This document shows, piece after piece, positions 8,777 through 17,479 of a stretch of DNA of 64,000 bases. Position numbers and translations under genes: made by a program. The DNA comes from an uncultured bacterium. GTDB lineage: Bacteria; Patescibacteriota; Saccharimonadia; Saccharimonadales; Saccharimonadaceae. The DNA is taken from assembly GCA_938030735.1 (NCBI GenBank), contig CALHIM010000011.1:62001-126000 (forward strand), read 5' to 3'. Position 1 is the first letter of the stretch; every line of letters starts with the position of its first letter. The notes beneath the pieces were generated by a model that did not search any database, was not told the origin of the DNA, and saw only the letters and a list, made by a program, of their open reading frames with translations.

Positions 8777-8811
8777 AATAAAGAAAGATCTCAAAAAGAG
8801 AGGTAGATAAA

Positions 8812-9153
8812 ATGGAAATTATTATTAATAATTTGACTCCACACGAAATCAACATTGTCGATAAAGATGGAAAAGTAGTTAAAACCTTTCCATCTGATGG
8901 AGAAGCGAGAGCTACTCAAGATGAAGTTGAGATTGGAACGGTTGAAGGTATTCCAATCATTAAAATGACTTTCGGTGAGCCAGTTGGTTTGCCGGAACCC
9001 AGTGATCGCGTATTTTACATCGTCAGCGTTATAACCGCGAAAGCTGCAAAATCAAGTGGTCGAACCACTAGAGATTTATTTATCACTGGTAAAACGGTGA
9101 GAAATGACAAAGGCCAAATTATTGGCTGCCAATCATTGTGCATATTTGAATAG
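8812..9153 (+). CDS. Conserved small protein of unknown function (LTPHxINI family)
   Basis: 113 residues beginning with NNLTPHEINIVDKDGKVV, followed by FPSDGEARAT, GLPEPSDRVFYIVS and a C-terminal GQIIGCQSL. This wording is typical of a small protein family seen widely in bacteria, plasmids and phages whose function is unknown. The ribosome binding site AGAGAGG precedes the ATG. It is transcribed alone behind a long structured leader and ends at a strong terminator. Confidence 0.75.
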   Translation: MEIIINNLTPHEINIVDKDGKVVKTFPSDGEARATQDEVEIGTVEGIPIIKMTFGEPVGLPEPSDRVFYIVSVITAKAAKSSGRTTRDLFITGKTVRNDKGQIIGCQSLCIFE

Positions 9154-9171
9154 CTCAGTTCTATCAATTCA

Positions 9172-9200
9172 AGCCTTGCAAAAAAGCAAGGCTTTTTCTT
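9172..9200 (+). terminator. Intrinsic terminator
   Basis: 8-bp stem AGCCTTGC/GCAAGGCT followed by TTTTTCTTTTTT. Confidence 0.92.
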
Positions 9201-9216
9201 TTTTATGTTATAACTC

Positions 9217-9245
9217 TTGACTTTTTTATTTTTTTGTGATATAAT
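9217..9245 (+). promoter_or_regulatory. Promoter
   Basis: TTGACT (9217-9222), 17-base spacer, TATAAT (9240-9245). The 17 bases around the -10 (TGATATAATTAAGTTAC) recur exactly at the prophage promoter near 34,765. Confidence 0.7.
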
Positions 9246-9412
9246 TAAGTTACTTGCGTGGAGCGAGAGAACATTTCGAAAGTAGGAATTTGGCTAGCTT
9301 TGCTGAATTTTCAGTTTCGAAAATTGGGTTTAAGAAATTAAGCTCAGCTTTCGAAGCTGAAAGTTTCGATTTATTCTATAGCCAAGCGGGCTTTAAACGC
9401 GGAGAAACAATA

Positions 9413-9724
9413 ATGGTTAAGGTTTTTAAACATTTTGAGGTTAATATAGACGCAAAAGGTAAACCAGTACTTCAACTTTTCCTTCATTCAGAAGAAAATT
9501 CAACTAAAAAATTAGTTGAAGGTGTAATTTTCACCCCAGAAACTACAGTTGAAAATCTTATCTTGTTTTTAAGACGTGAAGCTCGTAAACTCGATGCATA
9601 CTTCATCAAGAATAAAACTGGAAATTACTCAATGCACACTATTTCAAAACATGACGCAGGATATGGACAAAAAGTTCGAGAAGAGATTGAGTTCTGGAAA
9701 ACAAAAGGTATTGTATTGCTTTAA
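9413..9724 (+). CDS. Hypothetical 103-residue protein
   Basis: Starts MVKVFKHFEVNID after the ribosome binding site CGCGGAG. A longer in-frame reading from a TTG at 9254 is possible because the -10 box lies just upstream, but that extension has no Shine-Dalgarno and looks like leader sequence. The protein has alternating strands and a Lys/Arg-rich helix (LFLRREARKLDAY). I do not recognise the family. It ends at a shared bidirectional terminator. Confidence 0.65.
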   Translation: MVKVFKHFEVNIDAKGKPVLQLFLHSEENSTKKLVEGVIFTPETTVENLILFLRREARKLDAYFIKNKTGNYSMHTISKHDAGYGQKVREEIEFWKTKGIVLL

Positions 9725-9749
9725 AGCAGAAAGATTCCCCACTTCAAAA

Positions 9750-9774
9750 CCCCACAAAGTTGTGGGGCTTTTTT
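9750..9774. terminator. Bidirectional terminator between convergent genes
   Basis: CCCCACAA/TTGTGGGG inverted repeat followed by CTTTTTTATTTTT on the plus strand; weaker TTTT on the minus side. Confidence 0.8.
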
Positions 9775-10174
9775 ATTTTTCGAAAGTGATTTTTTCAGCA
9801 ATTTTTGCAAGTTCTTCGGGCGAAGTTTCAGCAGGGTAGCCATGGTGGAGCTGCAAAACATTTTTATCATAAAGAGGCACAAGGTGAATGTGTGCGTGCG
9901 GCACACCAAAACCTTCAACCACAACACCCACGCGAATCGGCTTCATTTCAGCCTGAATTTTCTTGGCAATTTTTTTGGTAATTTGCCACAGATAATCATA
10001 ATAACTTTGCTCTAAATCCCAAAGCAAATCAACTTGTTTTTTTGGAATAACCAAAACATGGCCGTTCGAAAGCGGCTCGATGTCAAGCATTGCGAAAACT
10101 TTTTCATCTTCATAAACCTTGTGGCAGGGAATTTCACCCTCAATAATTCGTGTAAAAATTGATTTTTCTTGCAT
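9773..10174 (-). CDS. HIT family nucleotide hydrolase
   Basis: 133 residues with the defining histidine triad HAHIH at residues 93-97 within VPHAHIHLVPLYD. HIT proteins hydrolyse nucleotide phosphoramidates or dinucleoside polyphosphates in the cytoplasm. The ATG overlaps the stop codon of the upstream dehydrogenase gene (TAATG), so translation is coupled. Length and motif are normal for the Hint branch. Confidence 0.94.
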   Translation of the reverse strand: MQEKSIFTRIIEGEIPCHKVYEDEKVFAMLDIEPLSNGHVLVIPKKQVDLLWDLEQSYYDYLWQITKKIAKKIQAEMKPIRVGVVVEGFGVPHAHIHLVPLYDKNVLQLHHGYPAETSPEELAKIAEKITFEK

Positions 10175-11478
10175 TAAATTTCGCTCCAATCTGTTCCTTT
10201 TTTATAAAATCGCAAAGTTTCTTCGTTCGAATTTTGCCAAAAATCCAAAGCTGGTTGAAGAATTTCCCACGCACGCAAAATTTCATTGCTCTCAGCAAAA
10301 AACGCTTTTTCATTCAGAATCGCTTCAGCCAAAACTTTTTCATAAGCTTCAGCAGGCTGAGCATTTTCATCATAAGAAAAACTCAAATTCCGAATTTCTG
10401 TGCGACGATTCAAGCCTGGAATTTTCGTTGCAAGTTCAATTTTCATGCTCGCCGAATCATCAAGCGAAATCTGAATTAAATTAGCTTGATTTTCTTCAGT
10501 TTTGCGCAAATGAATGCGAATTTCGCTGCGTTTTTCGCTCAAGTTTTTGCCAGAAATTAGTTCGAAAGGCACATTTTTCCAATTTTCATCTTTCGAAAAC
10601 AATCTAATTTTAGCAAAAGTTTCAACACAAGATTTTGGATTTTCAACTTCTTCACGATAGGTTTGATATTGACCACGAATTGCGTTTTCTTCAGGGTTTT
10701 GTAATTTTTCAATCTGTTCTAATGCTTTAAAGCGAGCTTCAGGTAAATCGTTCCAGCTCTTTGGGAAATCCGCCAAAAATAATGCCAAAATCTGAATTAA
10801 ATGACTTTGAATAAAATCACGCAAAGCGCCACTTTGTTCATAAAAAGTACCGCGACCTTCAATTCCAATCTGTTCGCTAGCAATAATTTGCACTTTCGAA
10901 ATAGATTTTCCGCTCCAAATTTGCGAAAATAATGCGTTTTTGTGCCGTAAAATTAGTAAATTTTGTGCCATTTCTTTTGCTAAATAATGGTCGATTCGAA
11001 AAATCTGTTTTTCACTAAAAAATTCCGCCGTTCGAGAAATAAATTCTTGCGCTGATTTTAGATCAATTCCGAAAGGTTTTTCGAAAAGAATTTTAACATT
11101 TTTACCATTTAAACCGGCTTTTCCAGCTAATGTTGAAATCTGTGCAGCACTTGCTGGCGGAACTGAAAGATACAGCAAAATTTGAGATTCTTCATTTTCA
11201 TCTTGAAGGTATTTTTTAAGCTTTTTGTATTCTGTTTCATCTGCTAAATTCATTTCGAAAAAACTTAAAATTTGCGAAAGTTTAGAATTTTCTGCGTGCG
11301 AAAGCCCGAGCGAACTTTCAAGAATTTCAAAAGGCTGAATTTGTCGCCGAGAAACGCCAATAACTTCAATCTCATCTGGTGAAATCTCATTTTTTTCGAG
11401 CAGGGAATCGAGCGCAGGCAAAAGCTTGCGGCGCCCTAAATCGCCAGTTAAGCCAAAGATTACAAGTTTAGTTTTCAT
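10174..11478 (-). CDS. zwf: Glucose-6-phosphate 1-dehydrogenase
   Basis: 434 residues. The N-terminal dinucleotide-binding motif is FGLTGDLGRRKLLPAL; the substrate-binding/catalytic motif is RIDHYLAKE, and ILFEKPFG precedes it. It oxidises glucose 6-phosphate to 6-phosphogluconolactone with NAD(P)+, the entry to the oxidative pentose phosphate path. It is about 50 residues shorter than typical bacterial enzymes (about 490), mostly through a compact C-terminal domain. RBS GAGGTAA lies before the ATG. It is co-transcribed with the HIT gene. Confidence 0.95.
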   Translation of the reverse strand: MKTKLVIFGLTGDLGRRKLLPALDSLLEKNEISPDEIEVIGVSRRQIQPFEILESSLGLSHAENSKLSQILSFFEMNLADETEYKKLKKYLQDENEESQILLYLSVPPASAAQISTLAGKAGLNGKNVKILFEKPFGIDLKSAQEFISRTAEFFSEKQIFRIDHYLAKEMAQNLLILRHKNALFSQIWSGKSISKVQIIASEQIGIEGRGTFYEQSGALRDFIQSHLIQILALFLADFPKSWNDLPEARFKALEQIEKLQNPEENAIRGQYQTYREEVENPKSCVETFAKIRLFSKDENWKNVPFELISGKNLSEKRSEIRIHLRKTEENQANLIQISLDDSASMKIELATKIPGLNRRTEIRNLSFSYDENAQPAEAYEKVLAEAILNEKAFFAESNEILRAWEILQPALDFWQNSNEETLRFYKKGTDWSEI

Positions 11479-11551
11479 ATTTACCTCTTTTCTATTTATA
11501 TTTTAACACATTCAGCTTAGAAAAATCTTAAAATTTCGAAAAAATATTAAA

Positions 11552-11576
11552 AGAAAAACTCCCAGATTCTCGGGAG
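11552..11576 (-). terminator. Terminator of the tRNA pair
   Basis: On the minus strand, CTCCC/GGGAG stem with loop followed by TTTTTCTTTT, 18 bases downstream of tRNA-Leu. Confidence 0.85.
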
Positions 11577-11593
11577 ATTTTCTAAATAATTTC

Positions 11594-11678
11594 TGGTACA
11601 CGAGAAAGGACTTGAACCTTCACGCCAATTGGCACTAGTTCCTAAGACTAGCGTGTCTACCAATTCCACCACTCGTGC
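11594..11678 (-). tRNA. tRNA-Leu(UAG)
   Basis: Minus-strand type II tRNA beginning GCACGAG, anticodon loop CTTAGGA (anticodon UAG), encoded CCA. The first acceptor pair is G-U. Confidence 0.95.
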
Positions 11679-11746
11679 AAAATTACTTTACTATTTTAAC
11701 TGATATTTTTCAAAAAGTCAAGGATTTTTCAAAAAAATATTGGTTT

Positions 11747-11834
11747 TGGCGGAGAGAACAGGATTCGAACCTGCGAGAGCTTGCGCCCAACACGCGTTCC
11801 AGGCGTGCGCCTTAAACCACTCGGCCACCTCTCC
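11747..11834 (-). tRNA. tRNA-Ser(GGA)
   Basis: Minus-strand type II tRNA beginning GGAGAGG, anticodon loop CTGGAAC (anticodon GGA), encoded CCA. Its 5' side, not its 3' end, faces the prophage, so it is not the classical tRNA-end integration arrangement. Confidence 0.95.
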
Positions 11835-11878
11835 ATAAAAATATTTTACTTTATTTTTTCGAAATTTTCAATTAAATC

Positions 11879-11962
11879 ATGATATAACATATCAACATAA
11901 GCGGAAATAACTCTTTAGAATTATTCCAGCTTGTTAAAGTGTAGATGAGGCTATTTCCTCAT
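11879..11962 (-). promoter_or_regulatory. Structured element at the left prophage edge, related to the one at the right edge
   Basis: On the minus strand: hairpin ATGAGG-AAATAG-CCTCAT, then AAGCTGGAA, a second hairpin (GGAATAATTCT with AGAGTTATTTCC, one bulge), then CGCTTATGTTGATAT. A sequence of the same order and partly identical wording occurs on the plus strand at 44,567-44,670. It lies between a strong minus-strand promoter and tRNA-Ser(GGA). Whether it is an RNA element, promoter region or recombination site is unknown. Confidence 0.4.
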
Positions 11963-11974
11963 TTCTATGCTCTC

Positions 11975-12003
11975 ATTATATCAAACATTAGCAGTTTTGT
12001 CAA
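11975..12003 (-). promoter_or_regulatory. Strong minus-strand promoter directed at the tRNA genes
   Basis: On the minus strand, perfect TTGACA, 17-base spacer and perfect TATAAT. The transcript would start near 11,968 and run through the hairpins into tRNA-Ser and tRNA-Leu. Confidence 0.8.
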
Positions 12004-12025
12004 GACTATTTTTAGAGAATAGTTT

Positions 12026-12898
12026 TTAGCCCTTATATTTAGCCCAAACATCACCCAGAACACCATCAAGTCCATGAAGATATCGCTGAGTAATGGCTGG
12101 GTCGCCATGGCGCATTAATTTTTGAATTTCTTCGATCCTTGCACCTTTTTTCTGCAAATCGGTAGCGAAAGAGTGACGAAGTTCATGAATCTGAAAGTTA
12201 GGGTATCCTATTTTAGACAATTCATGTTTTAGTTGTTCCGTCATGACGGAAGCGCAAGACTCCGCTCTACATTCTTCACGTCTTTTTAGCAAATATATTT
12301 CTCCTGATTCATTAGTTTTTGAAAACTGTTCAATTAATTTTCTAGTTCTATTTGAAAAATAAACAAATCCAAGTTTTCGTCCTTTACCAATAGTTTTAAT
12401 TTGATTACCTACAATATCTGAGAATTTAATATTCACTATTTCAATTCGACGAAGTCCAGTATCAAAGGCGAGTGAAATTATCATTTTAGATTTTAAGTTT
12501 TTACATTTATCGATCATATCGTCTATTTCTGCGCCGCTATAGAATTTACGGTTAACAGGTTCGGGTTTTGGATTAACTATATACGGAAAGCGAATTTTAG
12601 TGCCACCCTGTGTATTATGAACCCATTTAAGAAAAGCCATTATCTGAATTTTCTCAGACCTCAAAGCGTTCACTGATATTTTCGAAAAACCTTTATCTCC
12701 AGAAAGACGACAGCGCACCCATTCGTTAACTTCATTCTCCGTAATCTCTTTAATATCGTGAATGTTCATTTTTTCAATAAAACTCCAACAATACGAACGT
12801 TTACTTCTAATAGTTGCTTCGGTAAAATTAGCAACAAATTGACACCATTCGATATATTGATAAACCTGCCTCTCAGCAGGTGAGTAATCTTCAAACAT
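12026..12898 (-). CDS. Prophage tyrosine-recombinase integrase
   Basis: 290 residues with all catalytic positions of the family: Arg150 (DTGLRRIEI), a Lys in GKGRK (about 172-175), His238 and Arg241 in HELRHSF, His264 (MRHGD) and the nucleophile Tyr273 (QRYLH). The N-terminal 115 residues form a SAM-like DNA-binding domain. RBS AAGGAGAT precedes the ATG. It should catalyse prophage integration and excision. No excisionase is recognised beside it. Confidence 0.93.
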   Translation of the reverse strand: MFEDYSPAERQVYQYIEWCQFVANFTEATIRSKRSYCWSFIEKMNIHDIKEITENEVNEWVRCRLSGDKGFSKISVNALRSEKIQIMAFLKWVHNTQGGTKIRFPYIVNPKPEPVNRKFYSGAEIDDMIDKCKNLKSKMIISLAFDTGLRRIEIVNIKFSDIVGNQIKTIGKGRKLGFVYFSNRTRKLIEQFSKTNESGEIYLLKRREECRAESCASVMTEQLKHELSKIGYPNFQIHELRHSFATDLQKKGARIEEIQKLMRHGDPAITQRYLHGLDGVLGDVWAKYKG

Positions 12899-13157
12899 AA
12901 ATCTCCTTTATATAAAAAATAAATAAAATTAAACCAACATTTATATAAACCATTTCGGCTTATTTTTTTATTAAAATTTTATGAAATCATCTCATTGCAG
13001 ACTCCATTTCTGAAATAACACAAGCATTTTATTTGACATTGCAATTTGAATATTTTTTACTATTTTACAATAAAAAGATAATATGTTGTAATATTTTCAA
13101 TGAAGCACAAGAAATAAAGGGTTAGAAACCCAAATTTCAATAAAAAATAGATTTAAA
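12899..13157. other. Non-coding stretch between integrase and the next phage gene
   Basis: About 260 very AT-rich bases. They contain a TTGACA at about 13,035 without a clear -10 and a small GGGTT/AACCC hairpin (13,121-13,133), which on the minus strand is followed by TTTATTTC and may terminate the upstream minus gene. A likely place for attP arm sites, but no repeat supports this. Confidence 0.3.
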
Positions 13158-13553
13158 TTACAATAGTGAGCTATGAGCTAATTTAGCATTTTTAAGTTCC
13201 AGATATCTTTCACGTAAAGAAATATTCGCACCTTTCTGAGATTTACTAATTCTAGCTAGCTGTTTCTTCTCAAAACGAATTTTTGCAAGCAAAGATTTAG
13301 CACGATTGATAATGCTACGTAAAATTTCAAGTGATTTATTTATATTTTTAGAGCTCCAAATATGAGCAAAGTATTTACTCGCGCCGTTTTTAATTTTCTT
13401 GGCAAGTTCAACGCTCTTTGCAAATTCCTCAGGGAATCGTTTCTGCCTATTTCGGAACATCGGCAAATAGCGCTCATCATCAATAAATTGACAAGCCTCG
13501 CCAAGCCGTTCTTTCATTGTATTTTTCCTTTTTTCATCAAGTTTAAAAATCAT
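13158..13553 (-). CDS. Phage hypothetical protein, basic and helical
   Basis: 131 residues starting MIFKLDEKRKNTMKERLGEA with GGAG eight bases upstream of the ATG at 13,553. It is rich in Lys/Arg, predicted all-helical, with no recognised domain. It faces the integrase direction and is separated from its strong promoter by a terminator-like hairpin, so its expression may be attenuated. Position next to the integrase would suit a regulator, but nothing in the sequence proves it. Confidence 0.6.
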   Translation of the reverse strand: MIFKLDEKRKNTMKERLGEACQFIDDERYLPMFRNRQKRFPEEFAKSVELAKKIKNGASKYFAHIWSSKNINKSLEILRSIINRAKSLLAKIRFEKKQLARISKSQKGANISLRERYLELKNAKLAHSSLL

Positions 13554-13590
13554 AGATATCTCCATTTTATTATTGAGACAAAACAAAAAG

Positions 13591-13690
13591 CCCCAATATT
13601 AAACTAATAAAATTGAGACTTTTGTTGGGGTTTTTATGATTTTCAAAATTAAATCCTTCTCATTATAACAAATAACTTGATTTATGTCAA
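13591..13690 (-). promoter_or_regulatory. Minus-strand promoter followed by a terminator-like hairpin
   Basis: On the minus strand: perfect TTGACA (13,690-13,685), 17-base spacer, TATAAT (13,667-13,662), then about 30 nt later a CCCCAA/TTGGGG hairpin (13,630-13,591) and CTTTTTGTTTTG. The coding start is a further 38 bases away. The same hairpin has a T-run on the plus strand. Promoter confidence is high; the attenuator role is inference. Confidence 0.65.
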
Positions 13691-13708
13691 TATCTAGCTT
13701 TACAAAAA

Positions 13709-13786
13709 TTGCTAAAAGTAGCAAAAAATAGTATAATAAAGTTACGAACCATTTGCGGATACTGATAATTCAGTGTCCGCTTTTTT
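13709..13786 (+). promoter_or_regulatory. Late promoter P1 with conserved 12-mer and attenuator hairpin
   Basis: TTGCTA (13,709-13,714), 17 bases, TATAAT (13,732-13,737). GAACCATTTGCG follows at 13,746-13,757, where the RNA should begin. Then an 11-bp stem (13,755-13,765 with 13,770-13,780, one U-G pair, 4-nt loop) and TTTTTT. This is a promoter that runs straight into a terminator before the terminase gene cluster. Confidence 0.75.
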
Positions 13787-13818
13787 GGTGGGAAAAAATA
13801 AATTTAACTGGAGATTCT

Positions 13819-14220
13819 ATGATAAAAAATATCCCAATAACAGAACTAGAAAATATCGCAACAACAAGAATATTGAGCACGAGAGCGATTGGAGCTGAAA
13901 TTTTTGAGCGAGAAAAACTTATTAAGCAAGCGCTATTTGCAGCAAACGATATTTTAAAGGAATGTGGATTAAATTCTGAGCTTTGGTTTCGTGAGCGAAA
14001 TAATAAGATTTTTCTATTTAATGAAGCAAACCGCCGAATTTTAGCTGAACTTCAAATTGATGGTGAATATTCTTCAAATAATAGCATAATTCGAAAGCCG
14101 AAAATTATTCTTCTTGGAAATCGAGGTTTTTTGAAAGAAAAAACAATCGGTGATTTAATTGCTAACAATCTTCATTATGAACGTTCAACCAATAGAAGTA
14201 GGAGAAAAATCGAAAAATAA
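13819..14220 (+). CDS. Phage hypothetical protein upstream of the terminase
   Basis: 133 residues from the ATG at 13,819, which has GGAG seven bases upstream; an earlier in-frame start lies inside the attenuator hairpin and is rejected. N-terminal half is helical, C-terminal is basic (SRRKIEK). First gene of the late unit controlled by P1. No family recognised; a DNA-packaging accessory role is possible from position only. Confidence 0.65.
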   Translation: MIKNIPITELENIATTRILSTRAIGAEIFEREKLIKQALFAANDILKECGLNSELWFRERNNKIFLFNEANRRILAELQIDGEYSSNNSIIRKPKIILLGNRGFLKEKTIGDLIANNLHYERSTNRSRRKIEK

Positions 14221-14237
14221 TTAGAAGGAGGAAATAC

Positions 14238-14705
14238 GTGGCAACAACCAAAAAGAAAACTGAGCCAAAAAAAGATTATGTTGTCGGTAGAGGAAAACCG
14301 CCGCTGAACCGCAGATTCGGACAGCCTGAAGGGAATATTCCGAATAATCGTGGAAGATGGAAGCCCGAAGATAGCATTTCTTATCAATATCACTATTTTT
14401 TGAGTTTAACCGTGAAGGAATTTAACCAATGGGCGATTGATCACCCAGATGATCAGCGAACCATGGCTCAAGAAGTAGCATTTAGGCGAGTTTACGATGC
14501 GAGAAACAGCGAAAAGGCCGGACTCTACAACACGATTGAGATCACAGACCGAACTGAGGGAAAGGCAAAACAAGGAATTCAAATGGAAGTGGAGCAAAAA
14601 ACAAATCCGCGACCATTCGAAGGGTTAACTGCAGCAGAAATTCGAAAGGCATTAAAAAATGAACAAAGCACTACTCGAAAATCCAGAAGTTCAAAGAGAG
14701 CTTAA
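14238..14705 (+). CDS. Probable terminase small subunit (DUF5681-like N terminus)
   Basis: 155 residues starting at GTG after AGAAGGAGG. The N-terminal region has the GKPPLNRRFGQPEGN...NNRGRWK pattern of DUF5681-type phage proteins, commonly encoded next to large terminases, and both ends are strongly basic. Small subunits recognise phage DNA and regulate packaging. The stop lies 47 bases inside the large terminase gene, a typical overlap. Confidence 0.65.
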   Translation: MATTKKKTEPKKDYVVGRGKPPLNRRFGQPEGNIPNNRGRWKPEDSISYQYHYFLSLTVKEFNQWAIDHPDDQRTMAQEVAFRRVYDARNSEKAGLYNTIEITDRTEGKAKQGIQMEVEQKTNPRPFEGLTAAEIRKALKNEQSTTRKSRSSKRA

Positions 14706-16095
14706 ACTTGAACTTGCGAGAATTGATTTATTTGAATTTTGCAAATTAATGCATCCGAATTTTTACAAGGAAGAACGTAAATACCTGAAAGATTTTTGTA
14801 AACAGATTCAAGAGTTTATTGAAAGCGACGAGCAAACGCTTGTAATCAATGCACCACCACGACACGGAAAATCATTGACTGCTCAAAATTTAACTGCTTG
14901 GTTATTCGGAAAGAATCCAAAAGCGAAAGTTATGACAGGATCATATAACGATACAGTTTCTGGAATTTTTGCAAGAAATGTTCGAAATATGATTCAAACC
15001 GAGAAAGCTGGTTCGAATATTATTTATTCTGATATCTTCCCAGAAACTCGCGTAAAGTATGGTGAGGCGGCCGCTTCAATGTGGAGCTTGGAAGGATCGA
15101 GTGAGCCGAATTATCTCGCTACCAGTCCAAAAGGAACAGCAACAGGATTTGGTGCGAATTTTCTCATTATCGATGACGTTATAAAAAGCTCGCAGGAAGC
15201 CTACAACGAACGTGTTCTAGATGAACATTGGGATTGGTTTAATAATACGATGTTCTCGCGTGTTGAGGGCAATGATTGGAAAATAATCCTTGTGATGACA
15301 CGCTGGGCGACTGGTGACCTTGCTGGGCGATTTATCGAAGAGTTTAAGCCACGGGTAATTGAATATCGTGCTGTGACAAAAACTCCAAAAGGTAAACCGA
15401 AAATGCTATGCGATGATATTCTGAACTACGAAACTTTTAAGAAAAAGACTCGAGCGATGAATATGGATATTGTGGAGGCTAACTATAATCAAAAACCAAT
15501 CGATGTCGCTGGGCGATTATTTAAACCATTTATGGAGTGGGATGAACTGCCTGAGGGAATTGTTGAAAATATCACCGATACTGCTGATAAAGGTGCTGAC
15601 TTTCTTGCAAGTGCGAATTACATTAAGAATGGTCAAGATGTTTATATAACTGACATAACTTATACCGACAAGCCGATGGAGTTTACTGAAAAGGCCGTTG
15701 CTGAAATGTTAGATTCCGGCGATGTGAGCGTTGCTAGGATTGAAAGCAACAACGGTGGTCGTGGATTTGCACGTAATGTGAAAAGGATTCTTGAAGAAAA
15801 TGGAAATTCGAAAGTAGTTATTAAAACACCTACGCAAACCAAAAACAAGGAAAGTCGTATTCTGTCATCAAGCGCGTGGCTACAGAATCATCTATTTATG
15901 CCGCCGAATTGGCAGAAGAAATGGCCAGAGGCTGCTAATGAAGTTCTGAGATATCAACGCAAAGGCAAAAACGCCCACGACGACATGTGTGATATTCTGG
16001 CTGGAATCTTTGAACAATGCACCGCTAGAGCTGAGCCAATTATTATCACAAATTCAAATCGAGGATCGACAGGCACAAGCTCACTAATTTTCTAA
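14659..16095 (+). CDS. Terminase large subunit
   Basis: 478 residues. The ATPase part has the Walker A APPRHGKS at 65-72, Walker B FLIIDDV at about 168-174 and the coupling MTRWATGDL. The C-terminal nuclease domain has an acidic residue cluster starting at DTADKGADF and a late HDDMCDILAG. It packages DNA into the prohead by ATP-driven translocation and cuts concatemers. It overlaps the small subunit gene and is followed by the portal gene. Confidence 0.95.
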   Translation: MNKALLENPEVQRELKLELARIDLFEFCKLMHPNFYKEERKYLKDFCKQIQEFIESDEQTLVINAPPRHGKSLTAQNLTAWLFGKNPKAKVMTGSYNDTVSGIFARNVRNMIQTEKAGSNIIYSDIFPETRVKYGEAAASMWSLEGSSEPNYLATSPKGTATGFGANFLIIDDVIKSSQEAYNERVLDEHWDWFNNTMFSRVEGNDWKIILVMTRWATGDLAGRFIEEFKPRVIEYRAVTKTPKGKPKMLCDDILNYETFKKKTRAMNMDIVEANYNQKPIDVAGRLFKPFMEWDELPEGIVENITDTADKGADFLASANYIKNGQDVYITDITYTDKPMEFTEKAVAEMLDSGDVSVARIESNNGGRGFARNVKRILEENGNSKVVIKTPTQTKNKESRILSSSAWLQNHLFMPPNWQKKWPEAANEVLRYQRKGKNAHDDMCDILAGIFEQCTARAEPIIITNSNRGSTGTSSLIF

Positions 16096-16107
16096 AAAGG
16101 AGGAAAT

Positions 16108-17469
16108 ATGGAAAAATTTTATTGCTTACCAAAAAATACAGAAATAACAGGAAAATTGATAAAAAACCTAATCGAAAGCGACAAACGCAAGCAAGACCGA
16201 GCTAAATTTAAGATTCTTGCTGATTATTATGCTAATAAACCTGTAACATTACGTGAAACACCGAATAAACTGCTCGCAATCACTAATTTTGCACGATATA
16301 TCACTAAAATTAATGTTGGTTATTTACTTGGATCACCAGTTAATTATCTTTCAAGTGAAGAAATAGACATTGAGAACTTGAATAACTCATACCGTAAACA
16401 AGCGATTTCAAACCTTGATGTCGAACTCGCAACACACGCCAGTATTTATGGTGTGGCTTATGAGCGAATTTATGCTAACGAAGAATCAGAAGTTCGAAGT
16501 GTAAAGATTGATCCACGAAATATAATTTTAGTTCACGACACGACAGTCGAACATAAAAAGATGTTCGCTATAGTTTATGAAGAAATTATCAATGCACACG
16601 GAAAAATTGAAAGAGATTCATACCAAATTACAATTTTAACGCCAGATTATACACAAGAAGGCACTTTGAAAGGCGGAACGCTTAATTTTGAAAGTGACCC
16701 AGAAACTGGCAAAGATATTAAAACTGATCATAACTTTGGCGAAGTGCCGATTGTTGAATATTTGAACGGTTCAGACCGAATGGGTGATTCAGAACCGGTA
16801 TTACCATTGATTGATGCTTACAATATTCTTCAATCTGACCGTGTAATCGACCGTGAACGTTTGGTAGATGCGTTACTCGCATTTTATGGCACAGAGTTTA
16901 CCCCAGAACAGCAAGAACAGCTTAAAGACAGCCGAATTGTTGCAAACGTTCCACAAGACGCCAAAATTGAGTATATCGTGAAATCTATTGATGAGGCCGA
17001 TGCTGACGTTCTTCGAAAAACTATTGCAGCTGATATTCATAAAATCTCGATGACACCAGATATGAGCGATGAAAACTTCGCTGGCAATTCGAGCGGTGTG
17101 GCGATTCTCTATAAGCTCCTTGACTTCGAACAACATATCAAAGATAAAGAGCGATATTTTGAACGAAGTTTACTCGAACGATTCCGGATTTACAATTCTT
17201 TTCTTGTAAAAGGTTCAAAGATGGATAAAATTTCAACTGAAGATATTGATGTAGTATTTAAACGAGCTTTGCCACAAAATGACCTTGAAACCAGCCAAAT
17301 TATCAACAATCTTAACGGACTCGTAGATCGTGAAACGCTTGTCAGCCAGCTTTCATTCGTGCGAGATGCTAAAGAAACAGTGAACCTTGCGCTAAGCGAG
17401 AAAAACGAAGCAGACAACGCAATGAATAATGCTGAAATTGCAGATCAGAACGAAAAAGTAGAAGAATAG
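16108..17469 (+). CDS. Portal protein, SPP1 gp6 family
   Basis: 453 residues, the usual size. It carries the family landmarks NKLLAITNFARYITKINVG...GSPVNY near residue 45-75 and the VPIVEYLNGSDRMGDSE region in the middle, with an acidic C-terminal tail. The portal dodecamer forms the DNA entry channel at one capsid vertex and docks the terminase. A strong AAAGGAGGAAAT ribosome binding site precedes the ATG. Confidence 0.93.
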   Translation: MEKFYCLPKNTEITGKLIKNLIESDKRKQDRAKFKILADYYANKPVTLRETPNKLLAITNFARYITKINVGYLLGSPVNYLSSEEIDIENLNNSYRKQAISNLDVELATHASIYGVAYERIYANEESEVRSVKIDPRNIILVHDTTVEHKKMFAIVYEEIINAHGKIERDSYQITILTPDYTQEGTLKGGTLNFESDPETGKDIKTDHNFGEVPIVEYLNGSDRMGDSEPVLPLIDAYNILQSDRVIDRERLVDALLAFYGTEFTPEQQEQLKDSRIVANVPQDAKIEYIVKSIDEADADVLRKTIAADIHKISMTPDMSDENFAGNSSGVAILYKLLDFEQHIKDKERYFERSLLERFRIYNSFLVKGSKMDKISTEDIDVVFKRALPQNDLETSQIINNLNGLVDRETLVSQLSFVRDAKETVNLALSEKNEADNAMNNAEIADQNEKVEE

Positions 17470-17479
17470 AGCGGAAAAT

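Noticed and set aside
11747..11834. tRNA-Ser(GGA) as the prophage attachment site
   Set aside because: Its 3' end points away from the prophage and I find no copy of the tRNA end near 44.5 kb.
13753..13818. Upstream extension of the first late gene
   Set aside because: It would start inside the P1 attenuator hairpin; the ATG at 13,819 has a proper ribosome binding site.
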